From Rhodobacteraceae bacterium EL53 (lineage in GTDB: Bacteria > Pseudomonadota > Alphaproteobacteria > Rhodobacterales > Rhodobacteraceae): a DNA stretch of 64,000 bases. A program made the translations under genes and the position numbers. Below, one piece after another: positions 61,793-64,000 of the stretch. Within the stretch, counting starts at the first letter, position 1. Each line of letters opens with the position of its first letter. The DNA lies in contig OMPR01000009.1 in assembly GCA_900313015.1 (NCBI GenBank), positions 62,001-126,000 of the forward strand, in the 5' to 3' direction. The notes below the pieces were generated by a model, which had not been told where the DNA came from, did no database searches, and saw only the letters and a program-made list of their open reading frames with translations.

Positions 61793-62941
61793 TCACGCGT
61801 CGTGAACGTAGTATTTCCCTTGGGTGCCAGCGGCTTCTTCGAGTTTGGAAAATGCATCCATCGAACCGGCCAGTTCTTTCTTGAACTCATCCCATTCAGG
61901 ACGCTGATATCCACCAGCAGCCTTCCATTCGCCCAATTGGTCATCGGTGAGCGAGTGGAATTGCACGCCGGATTTAGCCAATTCAGACATTGCAAAGGCG
62001 CGGGCAGAAGGGACTTTGGAAAGGTTCTGGTGTGCGGTCATTTCAGATCCCCACATTACGCCCTCTTGCACATCTGCAGGCAAGCTGTTGAACCACTCCA
62101 GATTACAGGAATAGACCTGACTGTCAGGTACAGCCTGCGTAAAGGTCACATGGCTAAGGATATCTTTGAACCCAAAGACAAAGAGCGCGCCAACGGATGG
62201 ATCAAGCGCGTCGGCCACCCCCTGTTTGATCGCCGAGGGGGTTTCGCCCCAAGCAACTGGTGTCGGGTTTGCACCAACCAAGCGGTAATATTGTTGCAGC
62301 ATTTTCGAACCGGGTACGCGGAACTTGACGCCTGACAGATCTGATGGGCTCATCACCGCACCGGCGCCACCTTTGCGTACCGCAACAACGCGCGGATCAA
62401 TGTTGACATAGAACAGCGCCTTGAACCCGGCGGCCTCGACCTTGGGGTGTACTTCGGATTTCCAGTGTTCTGAATTCACAAGGTTGGTGAAACGCTGATT
62501 GGAACCGCAGAGATACGGCATGTTTATCAAGTCAACGGTCGAGGCAAAGGGCGCAAAATTCGACAGCGAATGCTGCGCGGCTTGGATCGTGCCACCTTGC
62601 ACCTTTTGAACCAGCGCTCCACCTGCACCAAGTTGACCGCCGGGGGCCAGTTTGACGTAAACTTTGCCATTGGTTGCGTTCTGGATGTTCTCTTTCAGGT
62701 CCAGCTGCATGATAGGGTAGCTGCGAGAAGCCCCCAATACATAGGCCGTCGCCAAAGTCATAACATGGTCAGCGGCCTTTTCCCGGTCGCGCTCTTCTTT
62801 GTTGGTCTGAGCTGCTGCCTCTGTGGACCAGAGAGTGCCCGCGGCTCCTGCAACCAACGCTGCTGTAAAACCGCCTGATCCGGCTAGTTTTAGAAAGTTA
62901 CGGCGTGCAGATGACGCAAGTTCTTTGGTGTTTTGATCCAT
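61793..62941 (-). CDS. hpsK: TRAP substrate-binding protein, Tat-exported (HpsK-like)
   Basis: A 382-residue DctP-family binding protein with a Tat signal: SSARRNFLKLAGSGGFTAAL near 10-29 (twin-arginine RRNFLK), then WSTEAAAQT. In the mature part MPYLCGSNQRF, VAVRKGGAGAVMSPSDLSG and FRVPGSKMLQQYYRLVGANPTPVAWGET (about 208-235, including the Arg that holds the substrate carboxylate or sulfonate) are typical. It would capture DHPS. GGGAGGA precedes the ATG. It follows a 59-residue membrane protein gene by 33 nt. Confidence 0.87.
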   Translation of the reverse strand: MDQNTKELASSARRNFLKLAGSGGFTAALVAGAAGTLWSTEAAAQTNKEERDREKAADHVMTLATAYVLGASRSYPIMQLDLKENIQNATNGKVYVKLAPGGQLGAGGALVQKVQGGTIQAAQHSLSNFAPFASTVDLINMPYLCGSNQRFTNLVNSEHWKSEVHPKVEAAGFKALFYVNIDPRVVAVRKGGAGAVMSPSDLSGVKFRVPGSKMLQQYYRLVGANPTPVAWGETPSAIKQGVADALDPSVGALFVFGFKDILSHVTFTQAVPDSQVYSCNLEWFNSLPADVQEGVMWGSEMTAHQNLSKVPSARAFAMSELAKSGVQFHSLTDDQLGEWKAAGGYQRPEWDEFKKELAGSMDAFSKLEEAAGTQGKYYVHDA

Positions 62942-62974
62942 GTTTTCCTCCCGATGGACACATCAGCTCAACTG

Positions 62975-63154
62975 TTATTTTGATTTTTTTTCAGCGGCTT
63001 CTTTTTGCAAAATGACCGCGACGAAGAAGATCGTGGCGGCAAACAAAGTCAGCATTTCGGATACGTCCCCAAGAAACCCTCCCAGACCCATGGATCCCAT
63101 AACTACATTTGCGCCAAAGGTGGCAAACAACAGTAAGGCAATGGTCAAAAGCAT
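62975..63154 (-). CDS. Small two-helix membrane protein, 59 residues
   Basis: The ATG at 63154 has GGAG six bases upstream and opens a frame of 59 residues: MLLTIALLLFATFGANVVMG, then a Gly-rich turn SMGLGGFLGDVSEM, then LTLFAATIFFVAVILQ and a charged tail QKEAAEKKSK. That is two predicted membrane segments (about 1-20 and 34-50) with a lysine-rich end. It is the first gene of the sulfonate operon, directly upstream of the TRAP binding protein. I know no family for it; it might stabilise or regulate the TRAP permease. It is below the usual length cut-off for gene calling. Confidence 0.65.
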   Translation of the reverse strand: MLLTIALLLFATFGANVVMGSMGLGGFLGDVSEMLTLFAATIFFVAVILQKEAAEKKSK

Positions 63155-63199
63155 TGATGTCTCCTGTGGAACAGTAAAAATCCTGATTCGTTTGGATAA

Positions 63200-63213
63200 T
63201 GTAAGCGCTTACA
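63200..63213. promoter_or_regulatory. LacI-type operator 1
   Basis: TGTAAGCGCTTACA is a perfect 14-bp palindrome with the central CG typical of LacI-family sites (AAGCGCTT core). It sits between the sulfonate operon and the divergent LacI-family gene. Confidence 0.75.
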
Positions 63214-63222
63214 ATGGTATCA

Positions 63223-63236
63223 TGCAAGCGCTTACA
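63223..63236. promoter_or_regulatory. LacI-type operator 2
   Basis: TGCAAGCGCTTACA differs from operator 1 at one base, with its centre 23 bp away, about two helical turns, so two dimers could bind on the same face. Confidence 0.7.
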
Positions 63237-63313
63237 TTTGGGAATTTGAAAATGCAGACAACATTTCAAATTTAGAAGTGCGACATTTGAGAAAACAGGA
63301 TAAAGATTTTGCA

Positions 63314-64000
63314 ATGGAAGCGGATGAATCAAAAAGAGACCTAACGCCCACGCTTGCTGATGTTGCTCGGCACGCAAAAGTGTCTACAGCTACGGTGTCG
63401 CGGTGTTTGAATTCACCTGATCAAGTTGTTGAGAAGACGCGCACCAAAGTGTTAGAGGCGGTTCGAAAGCTGGGTTACGCACCCAATTTTAATGCACGTG
63501 CGCTTGCAGCGAAACGCACGAACACCATCGGCGCAATTATCCCGACTATGGAAAACGCAATCTTTGCACGTGGGTTGCAGGCGTTTCAGGAAGAACTGGG
63601 ACGCAATGGAACGACTTTGTTGGTTGCTTCGTCCTCTTACCAGAGCGGTCTCGAAGAAGAGCAGATCAGAACACTCGTATCACGTGGGGCCGACGCTCTG
63701 TTGCTTATTGGATATCATCGGGATCCTGAAATTTACGAGTTTCTTCGCCGTCAGGGGGTTCCTGTTGTTATCGCTTGGGTTTTTGATCCCAAAGCCAAGT
63801 TTCCAACTGTTGGGTTTGACAATTTTTCAGCAATGAAAGCCTTGGCGAACAAAGTGATCCGCTTGGGACATCGCCGCATTGGCGTGATTACGGGGGCCAC
63901 TCAAGACAACGACAGATCTACCGAACGCTTGAGGGGTATACGCAGCGCAATGACAGACGAGGGGATACCTGAAGAAACTTTGTCAATTGCTGAGACCACA
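63314..64000 (+). CDS. LacI-family transcriptional regulator, 3' end cut by window edge
   Basis: An open frame from ATG 63314 runs off the window (229 codons visible). The N-terminal HTH (LTPTLADVARHAKVSTATVS, then RCLNSPDQV) and hinge/linker (KLGYAPNFNARALAAKRTNT) are classical LacI. The sugar-binding-like domain follows with IGAIIPTMENAIFARGLQAF. It is divergent from the sulfonate operon and lies beside two palindromic operators, so it is the probable local repressor, filling the place of HpsR in other DHPS loci. Confidence 0.85.
   Translation, partial: MEADESKRDLTPTLADVARHAKVSTATVSRCLNSPDQVVEKTRTKVLEAVRKLGYAPNFNARALAAKRTNTIGAIIPTMENAIFARGLQAFQEELGRNGTTLLVASSSYQSGLEEEQIRTLVSRGADALLLIGYHRDPEIYEFLRRQGVPVVIAWVFDPKAKFPTVGFDNFSAMKALANKVIRLGHRRIGVITGATQDNDRSTERLRGIRSAMTDEGIPEETLSIAETT

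Noticed and set aside
1-64000. CRISPR array or insertion sequence
   Set aside because: No regularly spaced repeat series, transposase gene or paired terminal inverted repeats were seen.

Overview
The window looks like chromosome from a marine alphaproteobacterium of the Rhodobacteraceae (Roseobacter group). This is inferred from the family mix: three TRAP permeases/binding-protein sets or parts, a zwf-pgl-pgi operon, bdhA beside a patatin gene, the alphaproteobacterial usg gene, a close match to the DMSP-pathway ligase DmdB, and a dihydroxypropanesulfonate locus. Base composition is moderate (roughly half G+C by eye). There are no insertion sequences, prophage genes or CRISPR arrays. Two tRNA genes are present, Leu(CAA) and Asn(GTT).

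Layout. 1-17,000 is mostly housekeeping: a DsbA/FrnE-like fragment, an acyl-CoA synthetase facing an XRE-cupin regulator, a YejA-like peptide-binding protein, a probable orphan small RNA (about 4760-4836), bdhA and a patatin, DUF502, the pseudouridine pair psuG-psuK, a DUF4198/HupE pair whose start codons overlap head-to-head, a ThiE-like protein, a TrmJ-like methyltransferase, ctaA, an M32 carboxypeptidase and a FemAB/BioF2-like acyltransferase. 17,100-27,500 holds gyrA, usg, a Cys-rich radical SAM protein, zwf-pgl-pgi, a thioesterase and dmdB.

27,500-38,600 is a catabolic region. A LysR regulator faces a TRAP transporter followed by a three-subunit opine/amino-acid oxidase (small 2Fe-2S protein, FAD/BFD subunit, DAO subunit) and RidA. 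Converging on it is an ornithine cyclodeaminase, CtlX-type citrulline hydrolase and arginase operon with a divergent Lrp regulator. Together they could turn an imported N-substituted amino acid, possibly an arginine-derived opine, into ornithine and proline.

39,900-50,200 is the most interesting block. It carries a B12-binding radical SAM enzyme, a CerR-like NAD-dependent reductase, an alpha-oxoamine synthase of the serine palmitoyltransferase family, a bCerS-like N-acyltransferase, a DevB/DevC/DevA-type exporter whose ATPase carries a C-terminal cyclic-nucleotide-binding domain, and a sulfotransferase. The arrangement suggests synthesis, tailoring and export of a sphingolipid-like or other amino-ketone-derived lipid. 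An AbrB-family membrane protein and a GH3-family adenylating enzyme follow.

54,100-64,000 is one long minus-strand operon for 2,3-dihydroxypropane-1-sulfonate (DHPS) use: a 59-residue membrane protein, TRAP transporter, HpsN, HpsO/HpsP-like dehydrogenases, a UspA protein, sulfopyruvate decarboxylase subunits ComD and ComE, and an FMN-dependent hydroxyacid oxidase that may replace the usual sulfolactate dehydrogenase. A divergent LacI-family regulator and two 14-bp palindromic operators sit at its head. The first and last genes of the window are cut by its edges.
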